In this document: positions 6,807-13,952 of the stretch, in pieces
How the letters are laid out: every line of letters begins with the position of its first letter
Numbering within the stretch: the stretch's first letter is position 1
Virus record (IMG/VR): IMGVR_UViG_3300010296_000008
Location: 1 to 60,968 of that record
Length of the DNA stretch: 60,968 bases
Strand: one strand, 5' to 3'
DNA from: a virus
Made by a program: the position numbers and the translations under genes
The notes under the pieces: generated by a model
The model's input: the letters and a program-made list of their open reading frames with translations, nothing else
The model's database searches: none
Told to the model about the DNA's origin: nothing

Positions 6807-7479
6807 CCACTCCCAATTATTAGAATCAGTTACACTAAAGCGTGGTCTCATTGAGGGGCGGCGGTTGTACTCCGTAGGGGACAACCACTACCCCTCTGTT
6901 ACTACTGTTCTTTCTAATCGTAAGCAGAAGAAAGAAGCGATCAATCGCTGGCGTAAGCGTGTCGGTGAAGCTGAAGCAAACCGTACTTCTACTCGTGCAG
7001 CAACTCGCGGTACCAATTTTCACGGAATCGCAGAGGACTATATTATGAACAGGTTGAACCTGGATGATCACAAGCACAATCCTCTGCCTGTCCAGATGTT
7101 TCGCACTTCTAAAAGTGTTATAGATAGAATAGATCGACCTCGCCTTGTCGAGTCGATGCTCTGGTCAGACAAGTTAAAGATTGCTGGTCAAGTAGACCTT
7201 ATCGCAGAGTTTGATGGTGCTCTGTCTGTGATTGATTTCAAGACATCTAAGTCGCCAAAGAAGCAATACATTGTTGAAGACTATTTCACTCAGATGTGTG
7301 CTTATGGGTATATGTTCTATGAACATTACAAATTAGAGGTAGAACAATTTGTCGCCATTGTTGCTTGCGAGGATGGTGAATGTCAGGTTGTAAAAACTTC
7401 TTTGAAAGAACCCCACTTTCTTAAGCTACTTGAGGCAATCAAAGAATACGAGAATGCAAATGCCTCAACAACCCGATGA
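6793..7479 (+). CDS. PD-(D/E)XK superfamily exonuclease
   Basis: 228 residues from the ATG at 6793; the longer in-frame start at 6751 lies deep in phoH and is unlikely. The nuclease core is visible as G-Q-V-D135 (KIAGQVDLIAEF) followed by D148-F-K150-T (SVIDFKTSK), the (E/D)XK signature, preceded by RGTNFHGIAEDY as the helix with the first acidic residue. This type is annotated as an exonuclease in many T4-like cyanophages. A role in recombination or in degrading host DNA is likely but is inferred from the family. Confidence 0.85.
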   Translation: MKKFDHSQLLESVTLKRGLIEGRRLYSVGDNHYPSVTTVLSNRKQKKEAINRWRKRVGEAEANRTSTRAATRGTNFHGIAEDYIMNRLNLDDHKHNPLPVQMFRTSKSVIDRIDRPRLVESMLWSDKLKIAGQVDLIAEFDGALSVIDFKTSKSPKKQYIVEDYFTQMCAYGYMFYEHYKLEVEQFVAIVACEDGECQVVKTSLKEPHFLKLLEAIKEYENANASTTR

Positions 7480-7714
7480 AATAGAAAACAAATTTATGAC
7501 TGCTACAAAATTTGCTGGTGAAATTGAAAAACTAGTCGTGGACAATCACGATATGAATTACATTGATGCTGTAGTTCATTTTTGTGAGTTAAATAGTATC
7601 GAACTAGAGGGTGTGGGTAAACTTATTTCCAAACCTCTAAAAGAAAAACTGAAGTATGATGCTCAGCGTCTTAACTTCATCAAGAAAACTAGTCGTGCAA
7701 AGTTGATGTTCTAA
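7460..7714 (+). CDS. 33: Probable late-promoter transcription accessory protein (gp33-like)
   Basis: About 84 residues. The body, SYMDAV-like NYIDAVVHFCELNSIELEGVGKLISKPLKEKLKYDAQRLNFIKK followed by a hydrophobic C-terminus (AKLMF), resembles cyanophage gp33. T4 gp33 bridges RNA polymerase and the sliding clamp, using a hydrophobic C-terminal tail, to activate late promoters. Its place near gp32 also agrees with the T4 order (32-59-33). The start is uncertain: ATGs at 7454, 7460 and 7496 are all possible; I chose 7460 for its GAG spacing. The many late boxes in the window need such a factor. Confidence 0.65.
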   Translation: MPQQPDEIENKFMTATKFAGEIEKLVVDNHDMNYIDAVVHFCELNSIELEGVGKLISKPLKEKLKYDAQRLNFIKKTSRAKLMF

Positions 7715-8056
7715 ATGGCGTTCAGAGATTCCGATATCGTTCAGAAGGAAGTTAAAATTATTAACGAACTTCAAGATCAGCTCGCAGAAATGACACTTGC
7801 ATTTCCTGCTATGTCTCCTGATGAGCGAGAAGAGTACGTTGAAATCGTCGAGACTCTTCTAGAAAAGCAAAGAATTTTGTGGACACGTGTAGAATTGTCA
7901 AAGAACTCTGACGAAACTGCTGCCATTATGGCGAACGATGTTCGTAAGGTTATGGATGCTATCGGACTGCCAAAAGACGTGTCAGTAAAGGATGTCTTTG
8001 GTAATATCGATGAGATGATTGTCACTCTGAAGAGAACGATTGCAGATTTAGATTGA
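7715..8056 (+). CDS. DUF1825-like protein
   Basis: 113 residues. The opening MAFRDSDIVQKEVKIINELQDQL and the central MSPDEREEYVEIVETLLEKQRILWTRVELS match the pattern of DUF1825, a small helical family found in cyanobacteria and their phages (host members begin with a similar FxDSDIVQ block). The function is unknown. It follows the gp33-like stop with no gap (TAA then ATG) and ends the operon before the promoter at 8073. Expect a helical bundle; no catalytic residues are evident. Confidence 0.75.
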   Translation: MAFRDSDIVQKEVKIINELQDQLAEMTLAFPAMSPDEREEYVEIVETLLEKQRILWTRVELSKNSDETAAIMANDVRKVMDAIGLPKDVSVKDVFGNIDEMIVTLKRTIADLD

Positions 8057-8072
8057 ATTAAGATTGTAATAC

Positions 8073-8106
8073 TTGACAATACTGTAGCTACTCGCTACAA
8101 TAAATA
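8073..8106 (+). promoter_or_regulatory. Overlapping host-type and late promoters
   Basis: TTGACA (8073-8078), 17 bases, TACAAT (8096-8101) is a strong sigma70-type promoter. A late box AATAAATA (8099-8106) overlaps the last three bases of the -10. The -10 also overlaps a perfect inverted repeat, TGTAGC (8083-8088) with GCTACA (8094-8099). The gene at 8132 could thus be read in both the early and the late phase. Confidence 0.7.
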
Positions 8107-8131
8107 GTGAGTTAAGTAACCCTATACCGAT

Positions 8132-8350
8132 ATGGACCCATCTTATATGGGATTATGGGTCGTTGTTATTACTATATCCATACTGGTAGCATATGCTGGT
8201 ATGGAAGAAACCCTGAAGCTTTTTGCATACCTTGATCTTCAGTTGCGCTATGCTTGGATCCAGTTTCGTATGAAACTGATGGCGCGTAAATTACGAAAAG
8301 AACTTGGGTTACCACCTCGTGTCAAACCTAAGAATCTTTCCGATGACTGA
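8132..8350 (+). CDS. Small membrane protein of unknown function
   Basis: 72 residues. One N-terminal transmembrane segment (about residues 6-24, MGLWVVVITISILVAYAG) is followed by an amphipathic region (LKLFAYLDLQLRYAWIQFRMKLMARKLRKELG) and a basic, proline-rich tail. The topology suggests a membrane anchor with a positive cytoplasmic side. I know this type from other cyanophages but not its function. It overlaps the next gene by eight bases and sits behind the dual promoter at 8073-8106. Confidence 0.7.
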   Translation: MDPSYMGLWVVVITISILVAYAGMEETLKLFAYLDLQLRYAWIQFRMKLMARKLRKELGLPPRVKPKNLSDD

Positions 8351-8579
8351 CGATCTCCTAAAATTAAATAGAACAGAGTGTCCCAAGTGTGGTGCCATTT
8401 GGTTGAATGGACAACACTACTGGTCTGGAACTGGTAAACTTGGGAACGAAGATGATCTTGCTGGTCTTGTCTGCAATAACCTTGGGGATGATACTTGTAT
8501 CAATCCCAAACGGGGATCTGAAAAAGGAACCACGTGGGCAAAAAGACTTGAAGAACTGGATCAAGATCATCCAGCTTGA
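8343..8579 (+). CDS. Small Cys-rich, possible zinc-ribbon protein
   Basis: 78 residues from the ATG at 8343, overlapping the previous stop. The cysteine pattern is C-P-K-C (TECPKCGAIW) early and C...C later (GLVCNNLGDDTCINPKRG), which would allow a four-cysteine zinc site. Other visible parts are HYWSGTGKLG and a charged C-terminus. I know similar cyanophage proteins of unknown role. The perfect-consensus promoter of the tRNA cluster starts inside its last codons (8576). Confidence 0.7.
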   Translation: MTDDLLKLNRTECPKCGAIWLNGQHYWSGTGKLGNEDDLAGLVCNNLGDDTCINPKRGSEKGTTWAKRLEELDQDHPA

Positions 8580-8611
8580 CAAACCAACCTGAGTGTGGTA
8601 TAATACTCAGG
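8576..8611 (+). promoter_or_regulatory. Perfect-consensus sigma70 promoter of the tRNA cluster
   Basis: TTGACA (8576-8581), exactly 17 bases, TATAAT (8599-8604), with an extended TGG before the -10. The -10 sits in the loop of a perfect 7-bp inverted repeat, CCTGAGT (8588-8594) and ACTCAGG (8605-8611). It drives the four tRNAs from 8621. Confidence 0.85.
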
Positions 8612-8620
8612 TATTCGGAA

Positions 8621-8702
8621 GGGTAGGTGTCCGAGTGGTTAATGGAGGTGGACTGTAAATCCACTGGCTCTGCCTACGGGGGTTCAAATCCCTCCCTGCC
8701 CA
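8621..8702 (+). tRNA. tRNA-Tyr(GUA)
   Basis: Acceptor arm GGGTAGG pairs with CCTGCCC (one G-U), discriminator A. Anticodon stem GTGGA/TCCAC holds the loop CTGTAAA, giving anticodon GUA. There is a long variable arm as expected for Tyr, and the T loop GGTTCAAATCC is intact. CCA is not encoded. Confidence 0.95.
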
Positions 8703-8705
8703 CCT

Positions 8706-8792
8706 GGAGAGTTGTCCGAGTGGTTTAAGGAGCAGCACTGGAAATGCTGTATGGGGGTAACCTCATCTAGGGTTCAAATCCCTAACTCTCCG
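8706..8792 (+). tRNA. tRNA-Ser(GGA)
   Basis: Acceptor GGAGAGT pairs with ACTCTCC, discriminator G as in serine tRNAs. Anticodon stem AGCA/TGCT with loop CTGGAAA gives GGA. A long variable arm is present (TATGGGGGTAACCTCATC). CCA is not encoded. Confidence 0.95.
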
Positions 8793-8796
8793 CTCT

Positions 8797-8870
8797 GGGA
8801 CTGTAGTTCAACAGGTTAGAGCACCGCCCTGTCACGGCGGAAGTTGCGGGTTCGAATCCCGTCAGTCCCG
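8797..8870 (+). tRNA. tRNA-Asp(GUC)
   Basis: Acceptor GGGACTG pairs with CAGTCCC, discriminator G. Anticodon stem CCGCC/GGCGG with loop CTGTCAC gives GUC. The T arm GCGGGTTCGAATCCCGT is canonical. CCA is not encoded. Confidence 0.95.
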
Positions 8871-8873
8871 CTT

Positions 8874-8947
8874 GCCACTCTAGCTCAGCTGGATAGAGCA
8901 ACGGTTTTGTAAACCGTAGGTCGTCGGTTCAAGTCCGACGAGTGGCT
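8874..8947 (+). tRNA. tRNA-Thr(UGU)
   Basis: Acceptor GCCACTC pairs with GAGTGGC, discriminator T. Anticodon stem ACGGT/ACCGT with loop TTTGTAA gives UGU, reading ACA. The T arm GTCGGTTCAAGTCCGAC is canonical. CCA is not encoded. Confidence 0.95.
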
Positions 8948-8948
8948 T

Positions 8949-8973
8949 CAGGATCTGTGCTATACTGGTCCTG
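8949..8973 (+). promoter_or_regulatory. Extended -10 promoter before gp32
   Basis: TGC-TATACT (8958-8966) is an extended -10 without a clear -35. It lies in the loop of a 7-bp inverted repeat with one G-U pair, CAGGATC (8949-8955) and GGTCCTG (8967-8973). It would give gp32 its own start, separate from the tRNA transcript. Confidence 0.55.
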
Positions 8974-9006
8974 CAAACCAAATCCAATTCAATCCGAGGA
9001 AATCCA

Positions 9007-9927
9007 ATGTCTTTTAGCGATCTTAAGCGCCGCTCTACTTCTCAACTTCAGGCACTCGTGCAGGAAGCAGAGAAGATCAGCAAAGGTGGTAGTAAAGGTG
9101 GTGCTGATGAGCGTTTCTGGAAACCAGAACTAGATAAGTCTGGCAACGGTTACGCTGTCATCCGCTTCCTGCCTGCACCCGATGGCGAAGATCTCCCGTG
9201 GGCAAAAGTCTATTCCCACGCCTTCCAAGGTAACGGTGGTTGGTACATCGAGAACTCCCTGACCACTATCGGTGGTAAGGATCCTGTCGGTGAAGTCAAC
9301 CGCAAACTGTGGAACTCTGGTATCGACGCTGACAAGGAAGTTGCTCGTAAGCAAAAGCGTAAGCTGACTTACTACAGCAACATCTATGTTGTGCGTGATC
9401 CCGCCCATCCTGAGAACGAGGGTAAGGTGTTCCTCTACAAGTTCGGTAAGAAGATCTATGACAAGATCACTGCAGCAATGCAACCCGAGTTTGAAGACGA
9501 GACTCCTGTGAATCCTTTCGATCTGTGGGAAGGTGCTAACTTCAAACTTAAGATCTGTAAAGTCGCTGGTTACTGGAACTACGACAAGTCTGAGTTTGAT
9601 CGTCAGTCTGCTCTCAGTCAAGATGATGATGAACTGGAGCGCATCTGGAAGCAGCAGTATTCACTCTCTGCCTTCACTGCTCCCGATCAGTTCAAGACCT
9701 ATGAAGAATTGCAAGCACGCTTGAATGAGGTGCTTGGCATCAACAAGCAACCTGCTCGTCCCTCTGTCGATGATGAAGAGTTTGAGCCTGTTGTTTATGA
9801 CGAACCTGCTCGTCCTGTTCCTGCAGAAATGAAGGAAGAGTTGAATGCCCTCAGTGGTTTTTCTGATACAGGTTCTGATGATGACGATCAGCTGTCTTAC
9901 TTTGCCCGACTGGCAGAAGAAGACTGA
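9007..9927 (+). CDS. 32: Single-stranded DNA-binding protein gp32
   Basis: 306 residues, close to T4 gp32 (301). The N-terminal cooperativity region (MSFSDLKRRSTSQLQAL) precedes the OB-fold core (GYAVIRFLPAPDGEDLPWAKVYSHAF, WYIEN, TYYSNIYVVRDPAHPENEGKVFLYKFGKKIYDKI). The C-terminal tail is acidic (GSDDDDQLSYFARLAEED), as needed for contacts with other replication proteins. The T4 zinc site is missing: where T4 has a His and Cys cluster after WYIEN, this protein reads SLTTIGGKDPVGE with no cysteine. It coats ssDNA in replication and recombination. It is the last rightward gene before the minus-strand block. Confidence 0.96.
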   Translation: MSFSDLKRRSTSQLQALVQEAEKISKGGSKGGADERFWKPELDKSGNGYAVIRFLPAPDGEDLPWAKVYSHAFQGNGGWYIENSLTTIGGKDPVGEVNRKLWNSGIDADKEVARKQKRKLTYYSNIYVVRDPAHPENEGKVFLYKFGKKIYDKITAAMQPEFEDETPVNPFDLWEGANFKLKICKVAGYWNYDKSEFDRQSALSQDDDELERIWKQQYSLSAFTAPDQFKTYEELQARLNEVLGINKQPARPSVDDEEFEPVVYDEPARPVPAEMKEELNALSGFSDTGSDDDDQLSYFARLAEED

Positions 9928-11967
9928 TCAGATAGAAGACCTCTTTAAGGTCTTACTAACATAATCGGAGGACTTCTTATACGGAAGTTGCTCTTTCATT
10001 TCCTGAATAAAGCGTGAGAGATACCTCTGTTTCAAGACGTAGATCTCACGCTTTTTATCATTCTTTTCTGTTTCATAATCAAAATGAGTTAGAGGTCTAG
10101 CAATAGACTGACCCTGTAGGGTGACAATAGCACCAGAAGGATCTCTGTAACGGAAGCTATCGCGGATTAACTTCTCCCAACCACTTGTACCAGAAGGACG
10201 CTGAAGTTTGTATCTAAAATAGTTTCCGAGATCGTCAACGAAAGTAGGTTCGGATAACGTTGTCGAGACGATGTTCTTCACAACACCAGTAGGATTTGTG
10301 GTGAATGACACACCTTCAGTGATGGGATTGTTAATGTCAATCTCATCGAACTTAATTGCCATTGTATCACCAGTATATGATGTCACTGATGCCGTTGAAC
10401 CATTGCTAAACGTAATGTTATCATCAACGTTAAACGTATCTGACTGCTGAACAACGGTTGCGGAGAACACAGCAGGAGGATCGAATGTACCAGACTCCAC
10501 GTGACCACCACCAACAGTGATGTACAGCTCTTCTCCTTCCTCGTTATACGAACCTGGGTTTGTGATAGTCACACTAGCAACTGACTTATTCAGCAGAACT
10601 TCTGCAGATGCACCACCACCAGTTGTATCCAATGGGTTGTTTGCTAGGTACACATTTGCATCTGTGTAGATCTTATCGACGTTGATAAAGTTAACTGTGG
10701 TGATACCATAGTGATCGTACTGAGGACCACTCACGCCAGGTTGATACAACTGGAAGTACACGTTCTCAGTTCTTACATTCTCTGGAACTGTGAAGTCATA
10801 GTTGGTAAGAACACCACTGCCAGTACCATTGGGAACAGCTTCGATCACGATACCTAGGTTGACCCAACTATTAGCATCTGGTGCACCATCAGTAATCTGA
10901 TATCTCAGATAGAGATCTTCCACGCCATTGATATCAGGTGTTTCGCCACCGTTACTTCCGTTACCACGCACAGCATAGACACGTACTGTATCGTACTCTG
11001 TCATATCTACTGGGTTAAGGATTGCGTAACGTGTTCCGTATGAATCTCCGAATCTAAGGTGCGTACCACCAACGTCAAATCCTCCTGTGCTTCCTGTTCC
11101 AGAACCGTTCGGGGCAATGGTTGTACCAGCTCCAAATTCATAGATGTTATCTGCAACAGTAGTATCGAAAGCGGTACCATCTAATCTAATCTCGGTTACA
11201 CGTCCTTCGTCATCGATGACAGCTGTAGCAGACTCTCCTGCTAATCCACCATCGAATGTAACGATTGGAGGATATTGATAATCTTCTCCTGGACTGGTTA
11301 CTCTGATCTTTCTCAGTGTACCAGTGGTTGACAGTGTTGTAGTTGCAGTTGCTCTTACAGCAGGCAATTCTCCATTGCTACCATCTGGAGCACTGATAGT
11401 AATCGTAGGAGGTACTTGATAATCTGTACCAGCAAAGTTAATATTGATAGTTTCGACTACCAGTTTTCTTGTGATCTCTAAGATAGTCTCGTTCTCTGGT
11501 TCGGGGAAATCAACATCAGTTTTATCATACTCCAACCAGAAAGGTGCTTTGTAGAATCCTTCATCAACGATCTGATCTGCAGGCAACACAACGTTACCTT
11601 CGCTATCAGTAATTTCATTGGTGAGATAGTGCTTGATCTCATAAGGGTTGTCGTACTTGGTGTTGATATAATCCATCAACACAGACGATGACATTGGCCA
11701 ATCGAAGTACGGATTCATAATGTTATTGCACATCATAATCACCCAGTCGTAATCACTACGACCATAGACTTTCTGGGATACGATGTCTGGACGCTCGGAA
11801 TCATCAATCACATACTTCTTGAAATATGTGGCGGTGTCTAGTACACTATCAGAAAGTTTGAATCTTCTGAAGATATTTTTTGCGACCTTGTATTGCTGCT
11901 CTGACCACGGGAATCTGATGGGTCGGATAGCAAGATCAATGTTTGGTAGGTATTGAAAGTATGCCAT
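9928..11967 (-). CDS. 53: Baseplate wedge protein gp53, enlarged
   Basis: 679 residues against 196 in T4. The N-terminal 170 residues (MAYFQYLPNIDLAIRPI, QQYKVAKNIFRRFKLSD, YGRSDYDWVIMMCNNIMNPYFDWPMS) and the last 90 (YFRYKLQ..., THFDYETEKNDKKREIYVLKQRYLSRFIQEMKEQLPY) correspond to the gp53 fold. Between them lies a large insert of beta-rich repeats (YQVPPTITIS, YQYPPIVTFDG with Gly/Ala-rich follow-up) of the same type as in gp5 and the 3,228-aa protein. The insert may be surface-exposed. It is the last gene of the minus-strand operon; its stop abuts that of gp32. Confidence 0.88.
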   Translation of the reverse strand: MAYFQYLPNIDLAIRPIRFPWSEQQYKVAKNIFRRFKLSDSVLDTATYFKKYVIDDSERPDIVSQKVYGRSDYDWVIMMCNNIMNPYFDWPMSSSVLMDYINTKYDNPYEIKHYLTNEITDSEGNVVLPADQIVDEGFYKAPFWLEYDKTDVDFPEPENETILEITRKLVVETININFAGTDYQVPPTITISAPDGSNGELPAVRATATTTLSTTGTLRKIRVTSPGEDYQYPPIVTFDGGLAGESATAVIDDEGRVTEIRLDGTAFDTTVADNIYEFGAGTTIAPNGSGTGSTGGFDVGGTHLRFGDSYGTRYAILNPVDMTEYDTVRVYAVRGNGSNGGETPDINGVEDLYLRYQITDGAPDANSWVNLGIVIEAVPNGTGSGVLTNYDFTVPENVRTENVYFQLYQPGVSGPQYDHYGITTVNFINVDKIYTDANVYLANNPLDTTGGGASAEVLLNKSVASVTITNPGSYNEEGEELYITVGGGHVESGTFDPPAVFSATVVQQSDTFNVDDNITFSNGSTASVTSYTGDTMAIKFDEIDINNPITEGVSFTTNPTGVVKNIVSTTLSEPTFVDDLGNYFRYKLQRPSGTSGWEKLIRDSFRYRDPSGAIVTLQGQSIARPLTHFDYETEKNDKKREIYVLKQRYLSRFIQEMKEQLPYKKSSDYVSKTLKRSSI
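9936..9954. other. Hairpin at the convergent gp32/gp53 junction
   Basis: Perfect 7-bp stem AAGACCT (9936-9942) with AGGTCTT (9948-9954), loop CTTTA, nine bases after the gp32 stop and inside the gp53 3' coding end. There is no T-run on either side, so it is at best a weak or processing structure for the two converging transcripts. Confidence 0.4.
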
Positions 11968-12902
11968 CAGTAGTATTGTTTAGTGTAGTCAAAGCTATCT
12001 CCGAAATCTTCGGAGATGACTTGCTTGAGTTCTTTGAATGATAAAGAGAGATTGACTGCAGTTGGGGAACCGTCTTCCATTGTGGAATAAGAACCAGCAG
12101 CAGTGTAACTGACACCGATTGACTGCAATGCACACGCTTTAATCTTATTTAACCAATGATTGTCTTTGGATCCTTGCTTGTACTGAATCTTAAAGACATA
12201 GGGTACCTTCATAAACCAACCATCAGCTTCCATAGAAGGTGCTGACGCTTTCTTGAATTGCCAAATTATTTCTTTGATGACCTTAGACTCCCTACTATTT
12301 CTAGGAACAAGAGTCCAGTTAAAATCAAATGATCTGAGACCGATGCCATCAAATAGAACTTCTAGGTTCGGGTTGATGACCTGACCTAAGAGACCACCTG
12401 TTATAATGTTTGCATCGACACCTGTAGCACCAGCAGCAGCACGAATACCCAATGCTTTTGCTAATGCTTTTCCTTGCTGTGCTGCATCTCTAGGTGCCAT
12501 TCCTTGAATTGCTGCTTTTGCATTGGCAGAATCTAGGTTGCTCAAGAGGTTGGGCATAGTATCGATTGCTTGCCCTGCAGCTCTGAGACCAGCACGTTCT
12601 ATGTTTCCGACACCTTTCTCACCCCAACCTCTAGTGTGAGCATCTCTAATATCCTCAGGCATATAGAGGATAACTTTTTTAAATTCGGATTGTTCTAGCT
12701 CACCACCACCAAATCCTGTGGTGTCATAGTCTGCGTATCTGCTACCATAAATTGATCCACCAGACTCCCCGATACACTTCGCTTTTCTAAAGGGAGGTTG
12801 ATACTTATACACAGTGAACTGCATATAGTCATCGTAATCCTCCACCTTATCGACGGGGAATCTAAGTGATGATTTGCTTGTTAAAAAATCGAATCCTGCC
12901 AT
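11967..12902 (-). CDS. 48: Baseplate tail-tube cap protein, gp48-like
   Basis: 311 residues. The blocks FKKVILYMPEDI, NPNLEVLFDGIGLRSFDFNWTLVPRNSRESKVIKEIIWQFKKASAPS, VPYVFKIQYKQG, LNKIKACALQSIGVSYTAAGSYSTMEDGSPTAVNLSLSFKEL follow the pattern of the T4 tail-cap family (gp48), which shares the tail-tube fold. The related initiator gp54 has the same fold, so the exact T4 counterpart is not certain from reading alone. An alanine-rich helical stretch (about 130-165) is inserted. It overlaps gp53 and the upstream gene by one base each. Confidence 0.78.
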   Translation of the reverse strand: MAGFDFLTSKSSLRFPVDKVEDYDDYMQFTVYKYQPPFRKAKCIGESGGSIYGSRYADYDTTGFGGGELEQSEFKKVILYMPEDIRDAHTRGWGEKGVGNIERAGLRAAGQAIDTMPNLLSNLDSANAKAAIQGMAPRDAAQQGKALAKALGIRAAAGATGVDANIITGGLLGQVINPNLEVLFDGIGLRSFDFNWTLVPRNSRESKVIKEIIWQFKKASAPSMEADGWFMKVPYVFKIQYKQGSKDNHWLNKIKACALQSIGVSYTAAGSYSTMEDGSPTAVNLSLSFKELKQVISEDFGDSFDYTKQYY

Positions 12903-13498
12903 TATTGGATTTTGCGTTTCGCTTTAAATCTATATTTTGCCAAAGGGTCATACTTAAACCAAACTTTTTTGGAGGCGACAGGTATCTCAATCTTACCGAC
13001 AGCAGAAACAAATTGCTCTAGGGGTAGATAGATTGCTGAGTCCCAATCATTTTCATCAATCTCAATGAAGAGACTGCCATTCTTTACATCACTTTTCTTA
13101 TATTTATGGATGATCTGTCGAGGCACGTCTATTTTATTTTTGAGAAGCGCTTCGATAGTCTTTAATCTTTTCTTTGGACTTATGTAATGTAGGTTTGCAC
13201 CGAAGAAATGATCCTGGTTTACCCTAAGCACCAGCACCATAGGTAACTGATCGTAGTAAGGTACTTTTTGTTTGGTAGTTGCAGCATCATACTCAAACAA
13301 GACTAAGGTTCCTGTACGTGGAGTGAATAGAACTTTATTCTTGTCGTCAAGATTTCTTCTCTCGTTAGTGATGACAGATTCCTTTGTGCCATCTGCTAAT
13401 GCAGAACGCATAGCAACCTTGGATGCCTGCCGCCACCAGGAGTCGGATCTATCTTTTCCGTCTTGTGCTTTTTCTAGTTTTTCAAAGACCGATTCCAA
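12902..13498 (-). CDS. Conserved structural-block protein of unknown function
   Basis: 198 residues. The N-terminal helix is charged (MESVFEKLEKAQDGKDRSDSWWRQ). The core reads RTGTLVLFEYDAATTKQKVPYYDQLPMVLVLRV, HFFGANLHYISPKKRLKTIEALL and ends basic (YRFKAKRKIQ). The 'YDxxPxVxxLxxxxxxFxGxNLHYxxPxxR' pattern occurs in many T4-like marine phages, but I cannot name its function with confidence. Position between gp4 and gp48-like suggests a head-completion, tail-joining or baseplate role; a gp2 (DNA end protector) identity by position alone is unsupported. It overlaps gp4 by 17 bases. Confidence 0.65.
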   Translation of the reverse strand: MESVFEKLEKAQDGKDRSDSWWRQASKVAMRSALADGTKESVITNERRNLDDKNKVLFTPRTGTLVLFEYDAATTKQKVPYYDQLPMVLVLRVNQDHFFGANLHYISPKKRLKTIEALLKNKIDVPRQIIHKYKKSDVKNGSLFIEIDENDWDSAIYLPLEQFVSAVGKIEIPVASKKVWFKYDPLAKYRFKAKRKIQ

Positions 13499-13922
13499 GG
13501 TGATCCTCCGTGAGAATTAGAAAGTCCATTCTTCTATCATCACAGTAATTTTTTGCTGCCTTCCACTTAGCAGCGTTCTTCATAAAAGTATTTACTTCTT
13601 GTAAGTACTTTTTTGTTTTACGTTGTGGTTGTTTGGGAGGTTGTGTTTGTTTCTTGGGCTTGATCTCTACAATATATTTCTTGAGAGATCCATCTTTATC
13701 TCGGACTTTAACGTAGAAGTCTGGATAGTATCTGTGCACCCTACCATCAGTGGGACAACGGTATGGTATAATCAGTTCTTCGCTCCCCCACTCTATTACA
13801 TTCTCTTCTCTATCACAGTACTTCATAAACATAAGCTCCCAGGATGATCTGTAGAATACTCTACGTGGATCTCCCTTGTACTTATGATAATTCACTGGTT
13901 TGTACTGTCCTGAGTACGCCAT
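13482..13922 (-). CDS. 4: Head completion protein gp4
   Basis: 146 residues, the same size as T4 gp4 (150). Typical segments are MAYSGQYKPVNYHKYKGDPRRVFYRSSWELMFMKYCDREENVIEWGSEE (positions 1-49), PYRCPTDGRVHRYYPDFYVKV and KKYIVEIKPKKQTQPP. The last two form a nuclease-like PD...E-x-K arrangement (D in YYPDF, EIK), which is known for this family. In T4, gp4 completes the filled head before tail attachment. It is the first gene of the minus-strand operon, with a minus-strand late box (CTAAATA, 13946-13952) just upstream and GGAAGGA 11 bases before the ATG. Confidence 0.92.
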   Translation of the reverse strand: MAYSGQYKPVNYHKYKGDPRRVFYRSSWELMFMKYCDREENVIEWGSEELIIPYRCPTDGRVHRYYPDFYVKVRDKDGSLKKYIVEIKPKKQTQPPKQPQRKTKKYLQEVNTFMKNAAKWKAAKNYCDDRRMDFLILTEDHLGIGL

Positions 13923-13952
13923 AAATAAAGTGTATCCTTCCAGCCTATTTAG
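13920..13952. promoter_or_regulatory. Interlocked divergent late promoters
   Basis: Plus strand: CATAAATA (13920-13927), 33 bases before the ATG at 13953. Minus strand: CTAAATA (13952-13946), serving gp4 (ATG at 13922). The plus box lies at the start of gp4 and the minus box at the start of the rightward gene, so the predicted starts (about 13935 and 13938) nearly coincide and each transcript runs through the other promoter box. Confidence 0.6.

Noticed and set aside
8621-8947. tRNA array as a phage integration site
   Set aside because: No integrase, excisionase or attachment-like repeat is present; the genome type is strictly lytic, and translation support is the simpler explanation for the tRNAs.
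12902-13498. Assigning the 198-residue minus-strand protein as gp2 (DNA end protector)
   Set aside because: Only synteny near gp4 supports it; no sequence pattern of gp2 could be recognised, so it is kept as unknown.
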